Of a stretch of DNA of 64,000 bases, positions 8,444 to 18,405 are shown piece after piece. This stretch comes from Burkholderia sp. BCC0506. Its GTDB lineage: Bacteria > Pseudomonadota > Gammaproteobacteria > Burkholderiales > Burkholderiaceae. The position numbers and the translations under genes were made by a program. The notes below the pieces were generated by a model. It made no database searches, was not told where the DNA came from, and saw nothing but the letters and a program-made list of their open reading frames with translations. Numbering within the stretch: the stretch's first letter is position 1; every line of letters begins with the position of its first letter. The stretch is from NCBI RefSeq assembly GCF_902833145.1, contig NZ_CADFEN010000008.1, positions 186,001 to 250,000 of the forward strand. The letters are read 5' to 3'.

Positions 8444-9856
8444 TCAGACGGTCTCGATCAGCTCGTCGACGGCCGACATCGGGCGGCGCGCGGTGTGATC
8501 GGGGCGCGTGTCCGGCTTCTCGTCATGTGCGACGTCGGGCAGCGCGGGGCCGGCCTTCATCAGCTTCAGCATGTAGTACACGCCGGTACCGAACACCAGG
8601 AAGTACACGATCACGAACGTCATCATCGACAGGCTGACCTGCTGCACCGACAGCGGCGACACGGCCTGCGCGGTGCGCATCACGCCATACACGACCCACG
8701 GCTGGCGGCCGGCTTCGGTCGTCACCCAGCCCGCGAGCAGCGACACGAAGCCGGTCGGGCCCATCGCGAGCGCGAAGCGCTGGAACCCCTTCGATTCATA
8801 CAGGCGGCCGCGGCGGCGCAGCAGCCAGGCGAGCGCGGCCAGGCCGATCATCGCGAAGCCGAGGCCGACCATGATCCGGAAGCTCCAGAACACGACCGTC
8901 GAGTTCGGGCGGTCTTCGGGCGGGAAGTCCTTCAGCCCGCGGATCTCGCCGTCCCAGCTGTGCGTGAGGATCAGGCTGCCGAGGTGCGGCACTTTCACCG
9001 CGTAGCGGGTCGTTTCCGCCTTCATGTCCGGGATGCCGAACAGGTTCAGCGCGGTGCCGCCCTTTTCGGTTTCCCACAGCCCTTCGATCGCGGCGATCTT
9101 CGCGGGCTGGTGCTTCAGCGTGTTGATGCCGTGCTGGTCGCCGATCACGGCCTGCAGCGGCGCGAGCACGAGCAGCAGCCACAGCGCCATCGAGAACATC
9201 TTCTTCACGCCCTTGTCGCGGCGGCCCTTGAGCAGGTGCCACGCGCCCGTCGCGGCCACCACCAGCGCGGCGACGATGAACGCGGCGATCGCCATGTGGA
9301 ACAGGCGGTACGGGAACGACGGGTTGAAGACGATCGCGAACCAGTCGGTCGGCACGACGCGGCCGTCGACGATCTCGAAGCCCTGCGGCGTCTGCATCCA
9401 GCTGTTCGACGCGAGGATCCAGAACGTCGAGATCAGCGTGCCGATCGCGACCATCAGCGTCGCGCCGAAGTGCGCGCGCGGGCTCACGCGGTTCCAGCCG
9501 AACAGCATGATGCCGAGGAAGCCGGCCTCGAGGAAGAACGCGGTCATGACCTCGTACATCAGCAGCGGGCCGGTGACGGCGCCGGCGAAGCTCGAGAAGC
9601 CCGACCAATTGGTGCCGAACTGGTAGCTCATCACGACGCCGGACACGACGCCCATCCCGAACGCGACCGCGAAAATCTTCGACCAGAACAGGCAGAGCGT
9701 TTTGTAGTACTGCTTGCCGGTCTTGAGCCAGCGGTATTCGAGCACGGCGATGAAGCTGGCGAGGCCGATGCTCAGCGCCGGAAAGACGATGTGAAAGGAG
9801 ACGGTGAACGCGAATTGCAGGCGGGCCAGATCGAGGGCCGAAAGTGCGGTGTCCAT
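8444..9856 (-). CDS. cydA: Cytochrome bd-type (cyanide-insensitive) quinol oxidase subunit I
   Basis: A 470-residue haem-binding subunit. H22 (SFHIVFP) corresponds to the b595/d axial His, RLFHMA near the middle to the b558 His, and FRIMVG to the b558 Met. GINTLKHQPAKIAAIEG carries the Q-loop Lys and Glu. The Q-loop is short, without the E. coli CydA insertion, so this is the CIO subtype, often resistant to cyanide and useful under low O2 or respiratory stress. ATG at 9856 was chosen because the protein starts with the standard helix there; the open frame to 10105 upstream is noncoding. First gene of the operon, with an FNR-type site about 160 bp upstream. Confidence 0.95.
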   Translation of the reverse strand: MDTALSALDLARLQFAFTVSFHIVFPALSIGLASFIAVLEYRWLKTGKQYYKTLCLFWSKIFAVAFGMGVVSGVVMSYQFGTNWSGFSSFAGAVTGPLLMYEVMTAFFLEAGFLGIMLFGWNRVSPRAHFGATLMVAIGTLISTFWILASNSWMQTPQGFEIVDGRVVPTDWFAIVFNPSFPYRLFHMAIAAFIVAALVVAATGAWHLLKGRRDKGVKKMFSMALWLLLVLAPLQAVIGDQHGINTLKHQPAKIAAIEGLWETEKGGTALNLFGIPDMKAETTRYAVKVPHLGSLILTHSWDGEIRGLKDFPPEDRPNSTVVFWSFRIMVGLGFAMIGLAALAWLLRRRGRLYESKGFQRFALAMGPTGFVSLLAGWVTTEAGRQPWVVYGVMRTAQAVSPLSVQQVSLSMMTFVIVYFLVFGTGVYYMLKLMKAGPALPDVAHDEKPDTRPDHTARRPMSAVDELIETV

Positions 9857-10337
9857 ACCAGATGACCGAGGCTGACGATACCCGCCGGCGGGTGCCGGCG
9901 GACCCCGGCGGACAGGCGTCGGGGTTGGCTGGAGTATGGGCCGCGATGTTGCACCGCGAAATGCGCCAACTCGTCGCAGATGTCCAGACCGTCGCGCGCC
10001 CTTTCCGGATAAATCGTTGATTCGTATCAAGAAGGGCGTTCGCGGTACGCATCGCCGCGGCGTGGCGGTCTGACGCACGTGCGTCAATATGGCGCGTCGC
10101 GTCATCGGAACGGTTTTGCGCAGGAGCCAGGCAGCGGGCAGGGAGGCGATTCGTTTCGGTGCGTTAAACGCGTAACGCGATCGTCCGGACCGCGCGAGCC
10201 GTCGGCGGGCCGTCTGTCACACGGGTAACGTCGCGCAACATTCGCGCGTTCGCCCGTAATGGAAGCCAGACCGCGCGCGGCGTAGCGTTCCGGATGTCGG
10301 GTTCGCATCGACGAACCGGCCTGCCGGAGAACGTGAC
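9857..10337. other. 481-bp divergent intergenic region
   Basis: No convincing gene. Besides the FNR-type box it holds two direct repeats with 9-bp periodicity: GTTAA-N4-GTAAC at 10163-10176 and GTCAC-N4-GTAAC at 10216-10229. They lie nearer the rightward small gene and may be response-regulator sites. The shadow frames here have no coding-like features. Confidence 0.6.
10017..10030. promoter_or_regulatory. FNR/ANR-type binding site upstream of cydA
   Basis: TTGAT-TCGT-ATCAA, a perfect match to the FNR/ANR consensus TTGATN4ATCAA. It is 161-174 bp upstream of the cydA start codon and about 310 bp from the divergent small gene. FNR-family activators (ANR in Burkholderia) induce high-affinity oxidases at low O2, so this most likely controls cydAB; the assignment of direction is inferred. 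Confidence 0.85.
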
Positions 10338-10664
10338 GTGAATGGATTGAAGCTCGCGCTGGGCGCGGCCACCGCGGTGGCGGTCGCGACGGGCGGCGTG
10401 GCGCATGCCGCCCGGGTCGGGGTCTATGTCGGCCCCGGTTACCCGTATTACGCCCCTGTCGTCCCTGTGCCGTACTACTACCCGCCGCCCGTCGTCGCGG
10501 TGCCGGTCGCTCCGCCGCCGCCGCCCGAGTATGTCGAGAAGGGGCAGCCACAGGACAACGGCGACGCGAACCTCTGGTACTACTGCGACGCGTCGAAGCA
10601 TTACTACCCGCATGTGAAGACCTGTGCGTCGGGCTGGCGACCGGTGCCGGCGCGGCCGCAGTGA
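10338..10664 (+). CDS. Small exported Pro/Tyr-rich protein
   Basis: A 108-residue protein with a signal peptide (cleavage near AHA-ARVG), then a Tyr/Pro/Val-rich segment (PVVPVPYYYPPPV, PPPPPEYVEKG) and a C-terminal part with two Cys (WYYCDASKHYYPHVKTC...GW) that could form a disulfide. Similar YxPP/PXPV proteins are common and uncharacterised in Burkholderia envelopes. The start is GTG at 10338, 8 nt after GGAG; no in-frame ATG is available. The next gene follows 13 bp later and is probably cotranscribed. Confidence 0.8.
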   Translation: MNGLKLALGAATAVAVATGGVAHAARVGVYVGPGYPYYAPVVPVPYYYPPPVVAVPVAPPPPPEYVEKGQPQDNGDANLWYYCDASKHYYPHVKTCASGWRPVPARPQ

Positions 10665-10677
10665 CGGAGGCACGACG

Positions 10678-11226
10678 ATGAAGACCGTATTTCGACCGCT
10701 GCGCGTGCCGGCCGCGCTGGCGCTGGCCGGGCTGCTCGGGGCATGCGCGTACATGCCGACCGGGCCGAGCGTGATGGCGCTGCCGGGCACCGGCAAGTCG
10801 TTCGACCAGTTCCGCGCGGACGACGGCAGTTGCCGTCAGTACGCGTTCGAGCAATCGGGCGGCGTGAGCGCCGGGCAGGCGTCGACCGCGAGCGCGGTCG
10901 GCAGCGCGGCCGTCGGCACCGCGCTCGGCGCGGCGGCCGGCGCCGCGTTCAACGGCGGCGCCGGCGCGGCGGTCGGCGCGGGCGCGGGGCTGCTCGCGGG
11001 CAGCGTCGTCGGCGCGGGGGCCGCGCAGGGCTCGGCGTACGACGTCCAGCGCCGCTACGACTACGCGTATCTGCAGTGCATGTATGCGACCGGCAACCGT
11101 GTGCCGGTGCCGGGCGGGATGAGCGGCGGCGGTGGCGCGTATGGCGGTGGCGGATACGGCGGTGCGCCGCGCGCGGCGCCGCCGATGCCGCCGGCCGGCA
11201 TCCAGCCGCCGCCGCCGCGATATTGA
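10678..11226 (+). CDS. Glycine-zipper lipoprotein
   Basis: A 182-residue protein with a lipoprotein signal (LAGLLGAC, lipid-modified Cys23). Residues about 65-115 form Gly/Ala zipper repeats (GTALGAAAGAAFNGG, GAGAGLLAGSVVGAG) that can pack as membrane hairpins, and the tail is rich in Gly, Pro and Tyr. Two Cys flank the zipper (DDGSCRQYAFEQ and YLQCMYATG). Probably an outer-membrane lipoprotein of the glycine-zipper type; function unknown. ATG at 10678 starts the signal peptide directly, 7 nt after a GGAGG-like site. Coupled to the preceding small exported protein. Confidence 0.85.
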   Translation: MKTVFRPLRVPAALALAGLLGACAYMPTGPSVMALPGTGKSFDQFRADDGSCRQYAFEQSGGVSAGQASTASAVGSAAVGTALGAAAGAAFNGGAGAAVGAGAGLLAGSVVGAGAAQGSAYDVQRRYDYAYLQCMYATGNRVPVPGGMSGGGGAYGGGGYGGAPRAAPPMPPAGIQPPPPRY

Positions 11227-11343
11227 TCCGCACGATCGCGCGCCTCCATCGGCACGCGCGGCGTGAATTGCGTACACTCTGAGTCTCGTTTTCGGCAGGG
11301 CCGGACGCTGGGATGCCGGCTCGCGTTTACTCAGGGCACAGCG

Positions 11344-12357
11344 ATGATCGATTTACGCAGCGATACCGTGACACGTCCGAGCCAGGCGATGCTGGCCGCC
11401 ATGACCGTCGCCGAAACCGGCGACGACGTCTGGGGCGACGACCCGACCGTCCTGCGCCTGCAGGCGGCGACGGCCGAGCTGGCCGGCAAGGAAGCCGGCC
11501 TGTTCTTTCCGAGCGGCACGCAGAGCAACCTGGCCGCGCTGATGTCGCATTGCGAGCGCGGCGACGAGTACATCGTCGGCCAGCTCGCGCACACCTACAA
11601 GTACGAAGGCGGCGGCGCGGCCGTGCTCGGCAGCATCCAGCCGCAACCGATCGAGAACGCGCCGGACGGCACGCTGCCGCTCGCGAAGATCGCCGCGGCG
11701 ATCAAGCCGCTCGACAACCACTTCGCCCGCACGCGCCTGCTCGCGCTCGAAAACACGATCGGCGGCCAGGTCTTGCCGGAAGGCTATGTGCAGGAAGCCG
11801 TCGCGCTCGCGCGCAGCCGCGGGCTGTCCACGCACCTCGACGGCGCGCGCGTATGCAATGCGGCCGTCGCGTCGGGTCGTCCGATCGCGGCGCTGTGCGC
11901 GCCGTTCGACACCGTGTCGATCTGCTTCTCGAAGGGGCTCGGTGCGCCGGTCGGCTCCGTGCTGGTCGGCAGCCGTGCGCTGATCGAGCGCGCGCAGCGC
12001 TGGCGCAAGGTGCTGGGCGGCGGGATGCGGCAGTCGGGCATTCTTGCGGCGGCGTGCCTGTATGCGCTGGATCACAACGTCGAGCGGCTCGCGGACGATC
12101 ACGCGAATGCCGCGCACCTCGCGGAAGGGCTCGCGCGCATCGATCCGGTGAAGGTGCTGTCGCAGGCGACGAACATGGTGTTCGCGCAATTCCCCGAAGC
12201 CGATTGCGCGCCGCTCGAGGCGTGGCTCAAGGCGCGCGGGATCCTCACGCAGATGCTGTACGCGTCGCGCTTCGTCACGCATTGCGACGTGTCGCGCGCG
12301 GACATCGATACCTTCATCGACGCGGTCGGCGCGTATTTCGCGCAGCGTCGCGCGTAA
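11344..12357 (+). CDS. ltaE: Low-specificity L-threonine aldolase
   Basis: A 337-residue fold-type I PLP enzyme that cleaves L-threonine or L-allo-threonine to glycine and acetaldehyde in the cytoplasm. It begins MIDLRSDTVTRP, the family hallmark; the PLP-binding Lys is K197 in CFSKGLGAP. HLDGARVCNAA carries the Asp that contacts the PLP nitrogen. Length matches the family. ATG at 11344 is the family start; the upstream open frame is noncoding. Single gene, convergent with the DUF1059 gene; a GC-rich hairpin (12366-12390, 9-bp stem, no T tract) lies just past the stop. Confidence 0.95.
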   Translation: MIDLRSDTVTRPSQAMLAAMTVAETGDDVWGDDPTVLRLQAATAELAGKEAGLFFPSGTQSNLAALMSHCERGDEYIVGQLAHTYKYEGGGAAVLGSIQPQPIENAPDGTLPLAKIAAAIKPLDNHFARTRLLALENTIGGQVLPEGYVQEAVALARSRGLSTHLDGARVCNAAVASGRPIAALCAPFDTVSICFSKGLGAPVGSVLVGSRALIERAQRWRKVLGGGMRQSGILAAACLYALDHNVERLADDHANAAHLAEGLARIDPVKVLSQATNMVFAQFPEADCAPLEAWLKARGILTQMLYASRFVTHCDVSRADIDTFIDAVGAYFAQRRA

Positions 12358-12459
12358 CGCGGAGTGCGCCGGCCGGCGGCGGGCCGGCGCGACGCGGCAT
12401 GACGCAAGACACGGAAGGGGCGCGGCGCGTTCGCGGTCGATCCTTGCCGTGCCGGCGGA

Positions 12460-12672
12460 TTACGCTTGCGGCGGCGTGTCGACGGGCGGCGTGCCGTCGT
12501 GGAACAGCGATTTCAACTGCGTGCGCAGTTCGGCGCTGTCGGTGTGCTGGTGCACCGAGACCGCGTGTTGCACGGCGGCTTCCAGCAGTTCGGTGTCGGA
12601 GTCGGCGGCAATGGCGACCGAGCAATGCGTCGCGCTGGGAAACTCGCGGCAATCGATATAGCGGCGGGACAT
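12460..12672 (-). CDS. DUF1059 domain protein
   Basis: A 70-residue protein starting MSRRYIDCREFPS and containing CSVAIAADS and LLEAAVQHAVSVHQHTD, the typical DUF1059 pattern of a conserved DC motif and a small alpha/beta fold. Function of the family is unknown. ATG at 12672 follows a GAG site in GAGGAGAACATC; the longer open frame upstream is noncoding. Monocistronic and convergent with ltaE. Confidence 0.9.
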   Translation of the reverse strand: MSRRYIDCREFPSATHCSVAIAADSDTELLEAAVQHAVSVHQHTDSAELRTQLKSLFHDGTPPVDTPPQA

Positions 12673-12835
12673 GATGTTCTCCTCACAGGAAAGGGAACGG
12701 CCGGACCGGGATGAGCGGCCGCGCGGCGCGTTTGCGAGGCCGGTGGAAAAAGTATAGGCGGCGCGGCCGAGTTTCTCGTCGCAGTGCTTGCCGCGCCGGC
12801 CGGCCGTGTCGATCACCGTCGCGGCTGCCAGCGCG

Positions 12836-13741
12836 TCACGGCAACGGGGCGAGCAAGCGGCGCGCCGCTTCGACCACGCGCTCCGACAGCGATGCCATCG
12901 TCGGCGACTGCACGGCCCACGCGTGCCAGTACAGCGTGACGTCGGTCGGATGCGCGGGCGCCAGATCGACGAGCCCCTGCACGTCGAGCGGCGTGGGGCC
13001 GATCAGCGGCTCCGGCACCATCGCGTAGCCGAGCCCGTGCCGCACCGCCGCGAAGTGCGAATGGGTGCCCGGCACGTAGTGGCACGGGTACGCGCCGTCC
13101 GGCAGGCCGAACTTCTCCTTCAGGAACGACGACTGCAGCGTGTCGCGCCGCGAATACGCGACGACGGGCGCGTGGCGCGCGCTCGTGCGGTTCAGCCCGC
13201 GCGGAAACCAGCGCACCGCGAACGCGGCGGCCGCGAGCAGCCGGTAGCGCATCGTGCCGAGCGGCGTCGCGATGCAGCCGCGCATCGGCTTCGGCTCGGT
13301 CGTCACGCAGCCGACCGCCATCCCGCTTTCGAGCAGCGCGAACGTGTGGTCCTGATCCTCGACGATCAGCTCGAACAGGATCCGCTCGCCGGCGAGCACG
13401 GACGTCAGCGCGGGCAGGAACCACGTACCGAGGCTGTCGGCGTTCAGCGCGATCGTCACGGAGATCGGCGATTCGCGCTCGGCCGCGAGCGTGCTCTGCA
13501 GGTCGGCCTGCAGCAGCGCGACGCGGCGCAGGTGCTGCAGCACGCGCTGCCCGGCCACCGTCGGGCGGCACGGCCGCGTGCGCAGCACGAGCGGCGTGCC
13601 GAGGCTCGCTTCCAGCGCGCGCACCCGCTGCGTGACGGCCGACGCGGTCACGTGCAGGCGCACGGCCGCCTGCTCGAAGCTGCCGGTATCGGCGACGGCC
13701 AGCAGCGCGGCGGCCTGCTTCGGATCGATCGTCATCGACAT
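12836..13741 (-). CDS. argP: LysR-family regulator, ArgP type
   Basis: A 301-residue LysR regulator with an N-terminal winged HTH (about 22-44, FEQAAVRLHVTASAVTQRV) and a LysR substrate domain. The opening DPKQAAALLAVADTGSFEQAA and the C-terminal part (PLIGPTPLDVQGLVDL, LYWHAW) fit ArgP (IciA), which senses Arg/Lys and controls the argO exporter. No argO/LysE gene is adjacent here; the divergent gene is the persulfide dioxygenase fusion. Whether ArgP regulates that neighbour is untested. ArgP assignment is strong by sequence pattern, its targets are unknown. Confidence 0.85.
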   Translation of the reverse strand: MSMTIDPKQAAALLAVADTGSFEQAAVRLHVTASAVTQRVRALEASLGTPLVLRTRPCRPTVAGQRVLQHLRRVALLQADLQSTLAAERESPISVTIALNADSLGTWFLPALTSVLAGERILFELIVEDQDHTFALLESGMAVGCVTTEPKPMRGCIATPLGTMRYRLLAAAAFAVRWFPRGLNRTSARHAPVVAYSRRDTLQSSFLKEKFGLPDGAYPCHYVPGTHSHFAAVRHGLGYAMVPEPLIGPTPLDVQGLVDLAPAHPTDVTLYWHAWAVQSPTMASLSERVVEAARRLLAPLP

Positions 13742-14048
13742 GTCGGGGGCATTCCTGTGGGCGGAGACGAAAACAGGCCGTAGTGTAAGGCAGCGTGCCC
13801 TGCCGTCCCGGCGCGGCGGATCGTCCCGCCGTGGGATTCGTCGTCGGAATCGGTTGCCGCGAATGGGCGGCGCGGCGGCGCGGGCGTTTTGATCTACGCT
13901 GTATGCATGCGCGAAACGCGGCGGCGCGATGCCGCCCGAGCGGCGGCGATGTCGTCATGCCGATGCCGATGCCGGTGCCCGACGACCACAGACGGCACAC
14001 GAGCCCGGCTACACTCCACTGAAGAACAAGCGACGGAGCAACCGAGCC

Positions 14049-15119
14049 ATGATCTTCCGGCAACTTTTCGATCCGCAATCGTCGACGTACACGTATCTGC
14101 TCGCCGATAGCACATCGCGCGAAGCGCTGCTGATCGATCCCGTGTTCGAGCAGGTGCGCCGCGACGCGGCGCTGCTCGACGAACTCGGGCTGCGGCTCGT
14201 CGCGACCGTCGACACGCACGTGCATGCCGATCACGTGACGGGCGCGTGGCTGCTGAAGCAGCGCACGGGCAGCGCGATCGCGATCTCGGCCGCGAGCGGC
14301 GCGCAGGGCGCCGACCGTTACCTGAACGACGGCGAGCGCTGCGCATTCGGCTCGCGCTACCTCAGCGTGCGCGCGACGCCCGGCCACACGAGCGGCTGCA
14401 TCAGCCTCGTGCTCGACGACGAATCGATGGCGTTCACCGGCGATTGCCTGCTGATCCGCGGCACCGGCCGCACCGACTTCCAGCAGGGCGACCCGCGCGC
14501 GCTGTACCGCGCGGTGCACGGGCGGCTGTTCACGCTGCCGGCCGCGTGCCTGCTGTATCCGGCCCACGACTACCGCGGGCTCACGGTGACGAGCGTCGGC
14601 GAGGAGCGGCGCTTCAACCCGCGCCTCGGCGGCGATCTCAGCGAAGACGATTTCGCGGGTTACATGCGCAACCTCGGCCTCGCGCATCCACGCCAGATCG
14701 ACGTCGCGGTGCCGGCGAACCTGCAGTGCGGTGTCGCGGCGAACGCGCCCGATGCGCAGGCGGCCCCCGACTGGGCGCCGCTCGTCTATACGTTCGCCGG
14801 CTTCTGGGAAATCGATCCGCAATGGCTCGAGGATCATCTGCCGGCCGTGCAGGTCGTCGACGTGCGCGAGCCGGACGAATTCACCGGGCCGCTCGGCCAT
14901 CTGCCCGGCGCGACGCCGATCCCGCTCGGCGAACTGGCCGCGCGCATCGGCGAGATCGCGCACGACCGGCCGGTCGTGACCGTGTGCCGGGCCGGCGGGC
15001 GCTCCGCGCAGGCGACCGTGATCCTGAAGAAGGCCGGCTTCGACGCGGTCGCGAATCTCGGCGGCGGGATGCTGCGCTGGCGCGCCGAAGGGCGCGTCGT
15101 GATGGATGGCCGGTCGTAG
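14049..15119 (+). CDS. Persulfide dioxygenase-rhodanese fusion protein
   Basis: A 356-residue fusion. Residues 1-235 form a metallo-beta-lactamase fold of the ETHE1 type: THVHADH gives H57, H59, D61 and H62, GHTSG gives H113, and FTGDCL a further metal Asp. Residues about 255-356 are a rhodanese domain with active-site Cys313 in CRAGGRS. The dioxygenase oxidises glutathione persulfide to sulfite and GSH; the rhodanese moves sulfane sulfur between GSH or thiosulfate and sulfite. Such fusions (PRF) are known from Burkholderia. ATG at 14049 starts the conserved MIFRQLFD. A GST gene follows 124 bp downstream. Confidence 0.93.
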   Translation: MIFRQLFDPQSSTYTYLLADSTSREALLIDPVFEQVRRDAALLDELGLRLVATVDTHVHADHVTGAWLLKQRTGSAIAISAASGAQGADRYLNDGERCAFGSRYLSVRATPGHTSGCISLVLDDESMAFTGDCLLIRGTGRTDFQQGDPRALYRAVHGRLFTLPAACLLYPAHDYRGLTVTSVGEERRFNPRLGGDLSEDDFAGYMRNLGLAHPRQIDVAVPANLQCGVAANAPDAQAAPDWAPLVYTFAGFWEIDPQWLEDHLPAVQVVDVREPDEFTGPLGHLPGATPIPLGELAARIGEIAHDRPVVTVCRAGGRSAQATVILKKAGFDAVANLGGGMLRWRAEGRVVMDGRS

Positions 15120-15243
15120 CGGCCAGCGCAGGCTCGAAAAAAATTCCGGACCGATGTCGAAACGGCCGGGCGCCGTTCGTCGTCCAGGTATCCGATCATG
15201 TGGCGCCGCATGACGCGGCGCCGAAAACCCGGGAGCCCCCACG

Positions 15244-15903
15244 ATGATGCCGATGCTGTACGCCCATCCTTTTTCGTCTTACTGCCAGAAGGTGCTGACC
15301 GCGCTGTACGAGAACGGCACGCCGTTCGAGTATCGCGTGCTCGCGCACGACGATCCGAAGCCGATGCAGGAACTGGCCGCGCTGTGGCCGCTGAAGCGCT
15401 TCCCCGTGCTGGTCGATGCGGGCCGCACGGTGATCGAGGCGTCGATCATCATCGAGTATCTCGGCCTGACCCGTCCGGGCCCCGTGCGCCTGCTGCCCGA
15501 CGATCCGCGCGCCGCGCTCGAGGTGCGGACGATGGACCGTTTCTTCGACAACTACGTGGCGACGCCGCAGCAGAAGGTCGTGTTCGACGCGCTGCGGCCG
15601 GAAGCCGAGCGCGATGCGCGCGGGGTGGCCGATGCGCGCGCGATGCTGGAAACGTCGTATGCGTGGCTGGACAAGACGATGGCCGATCGCGAATGGGCGG
15701 CCGGCGACCGGTTCAGCCTCGCCGATTGCGGCGCGGCGCCGTTCCTGTTCTACGCGGACTGGACGCACCGGATCGATCCGGCGTTCGCGAACGTGATCGC
15801 GTACCGCAAGCGTCTGCTCGCGCGGCCCTCGTTTGCGCGCGCGGTCGACGAGGCGCGGCCGTATCGCTCGTTCTTTCCGCTCGGCGCGCCCGATCGCGAC
15901 TGA
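15244..15903 (+). CDS. Glutathione S-transferase family protein
   Basis: A 219-residue cytosolic GST. The thioredoxin-like N-domain starts with YAHPFSSYCQKV, placing Ser11/Ser12 and Cys14 at the GSH-activating position; FPVLVD gives the cis-Pro loop and IEASIII the GSH-binding Glu-(Ala)-Ser. The helical C-domain has the N-capping DRFSLADCGAAP motif. Substrate is unknown. ATG at 15244 or 15247 are both possible after GGGAG (15230-15234). An 8-bp hairpin (15202-15222) lies just before the ribosome site. It may be cotranscribed with the persulfide dioxygenase fusion. Confidence 0.9.
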   Translation: MMPMLYAHPFSSYCQKVLTALYENGTPFEYRVLAHDDPKPMQELAALWPLKRFPVLVDAGRTVIEASIIIEYLGLTRPGPVRLLPDDPRAALEVRTMDRFFDNYVATPQQKVVFDALRPEAERDARGVADARAMLETSYAWLDKTMADREWAAGDRFSLADCGAAPFLFYADWTHRIDPAFANVIAYRKRLLARPSFARAVDEARPYRSFFPLGAPDRD

Positions 15904-16005
15904 CGGACGCGGCCGTCGCTCCGCGCGCCGCCGCCGCGCATGGCCGGCACCGCGCGCCGGGGCGACGGAACGACAGCAGCAGCGGCAGCATCGCGCGGGT
16001 GCCCG

Positions 16006-16698
16006 TCACATCGTGCGCGTGGCCGACTGCGCGAGCGTCAGCAGTTCGTCGAACTGCGTGATCAACTCGAAGCACAGCAGGAACGCGAGCGTATAGGCCG
16101 GCGCGGGAAAGCGCCGGATCATCTCCAGCACCTGCGGCGCGAAGCGCGAGCGGATCGCGTCGCGCGTCAGCACCCACGCGATCGCGATGCCGATCGCGGC
16201 GCCCGCGATCAGGTCGGTCGGATAGTGAAAGCCGAGATACGCGCGCGGCAGGCAGATGAACACGACCGAATACAGCAACGCGACGATGCCGACGCGGCGC
16301 GCGATGATGAAGATGCCGGTCGCGATCGCCATCCACAGCATCGCGTGATCGCTCGGAAACGAACTCCATGTCTGCAGCGTCGCCGCGCGCAGTCCGGCCG
16401 ACGGAAAGTGCAGGTGCAGCTCGGGGTTGTAGATCGGCCGCACGCGGAACGGCAGCACCTGCGCCAGCACGCGGCCGACGGCGAGCGCGACGAGCCCGCT
16501 CGCGACGGTGGCGATGACGCGCTCGCGTTGCTGCTCGCGATGGGGGCCCGGCTGGAACCATAGCCAGCAGAGCACGGGAATGAGCACGAAGCCCTTGAAC
16601 GTGTAGAGGCCCGCGATCACGCGGATCGCGTGATTCATCAACGGGCCGAACGTCACGTGGGTGAGGAAGATCTGGATCGTCGTGTCGAAATCGTTCAT
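16006..16698 (-). CDS. PAP2-family membrane phosphatase
   Basis: A 230-residue integral membrane protein with about six helices. The three PAP2 signatures are present: a basic segment before FRVRP, SSFPSDHAM with His118, and RAYLGFHYPTD, where Arg, His and Asp form the third motif. Such enzymes dephosphorylate lipid phosphates (undecaprenyl pyrophosphate, phosphatidate) at the periplasmic face; the substrate here is not determined. ATG at 16698 was chosen over an upstream codon at 16731 because it starts a family-typical N-terminus. Monocistronic, with an AT-richer region upstream. Confidence 0.88.
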   Translation of the reverse strand: MNDFDTTIQIFLTHVTFGPLMNHAIRVIAGLYTFKGFVLIPVLCWLWFQPGPHREQQRERVIATVASGLVALAVGRVLAQVLPFRVRPIYNPELHLHFPSAGLRAATLQTWSSFPSDHAMLWMAIATGIFIIARRVGIVALLYSVVFICLPRAYLGFHYPTDLIAGAAIGIAIAWVLTRDAIRSRFAPQVLEMIRRFPAPAYTLAFLLCFELITQFDELLTLAQSATRTM

Positions 16699-17061
16699 GT
16701 CCTGTGCGACCCGGGCGGACGCGCAGCGCATGACAGGCGGCCGGCTGGATCGGAAAGCGCGCTCGCGCGGAGCGCAACGGGGGGCAAGTATGTCACCCGT
16801 TATTTCGAAGAAAATGCAAAAAAATACCGGGATTCCCCTGATAAGCCGCAGCTGTGTGGTGGGGCCGGATGGCAGGGCGCCGTGCGGTGCGGCAGGGCCG
16901 AATCGTCCGACGTTTGCGTGCGGCCGTACACGGATGCCGGAAAAAATATTTTGGTGAACTGGATAATTCGGCAGGGCGGTGCGGACCTTGCGCCGGATGA
17001 ACGATTGCCGTGCCGGAACGGCGCGAATCTGCCGGGCGACGCAGCGCCATGCGTGCCGATC
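16699..17061. other. Intergenic region, lower GC
   Basis: About 360 bp between the PAP2 gene start and the terminator of the MFS gene. It is visibly poorer in GC than its surroundings, with A/T runs near 16800-16830 and 16940-16955, and probably holds the PAP2 promoter. I see no convincing open frame, repeat or RNA fold. Confidence 0.5.
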
Positions 17062-17103
17062 AAAAAAATAAAAAAAGCGGGCAGACCTCGTGGGCCTGCC
17101 CGC
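17062..17103 (-). terminator. Terminator after the MFS gene
   Basis: An 8-bp GC stem (17077-17084 with 17096-17103, arm GCGGGCAG) followed on the minus strand by a long T-rich tract (A runs at 17062-17068 and 17070-17076). It lies 22 bp past the stop codon of the MFS transporter. Confidence 0.9.
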
Positions 17104-17125
17104 CAGCGTTGCGCGATGCCGGACT

Positions 17126-18364
<1,239 letters not shown>

Positions 18365-18405
18365 CGCGTACATCCTCGGTTGAAGAATGGGATGGACGCG
18401 AGTGT

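Noticed and set aside
12366-12390. GC hairpin after ltaE as a terminator
   Set aside because: The stem is strong but no T tract follows on either strand, so it is only mentioned within the ltaE entry.
13929-14048. Extended N-terminus for the persulfide dioxygenase fusion
   Set aside because: The known family starts at MIFRQL; upstream codons are low-complexity.
16793-17050. 85-codon frame in the AT-richer intergenic region
   Set aside because: No ribosome site, no conserved pattern; region is better explained as a promoter.
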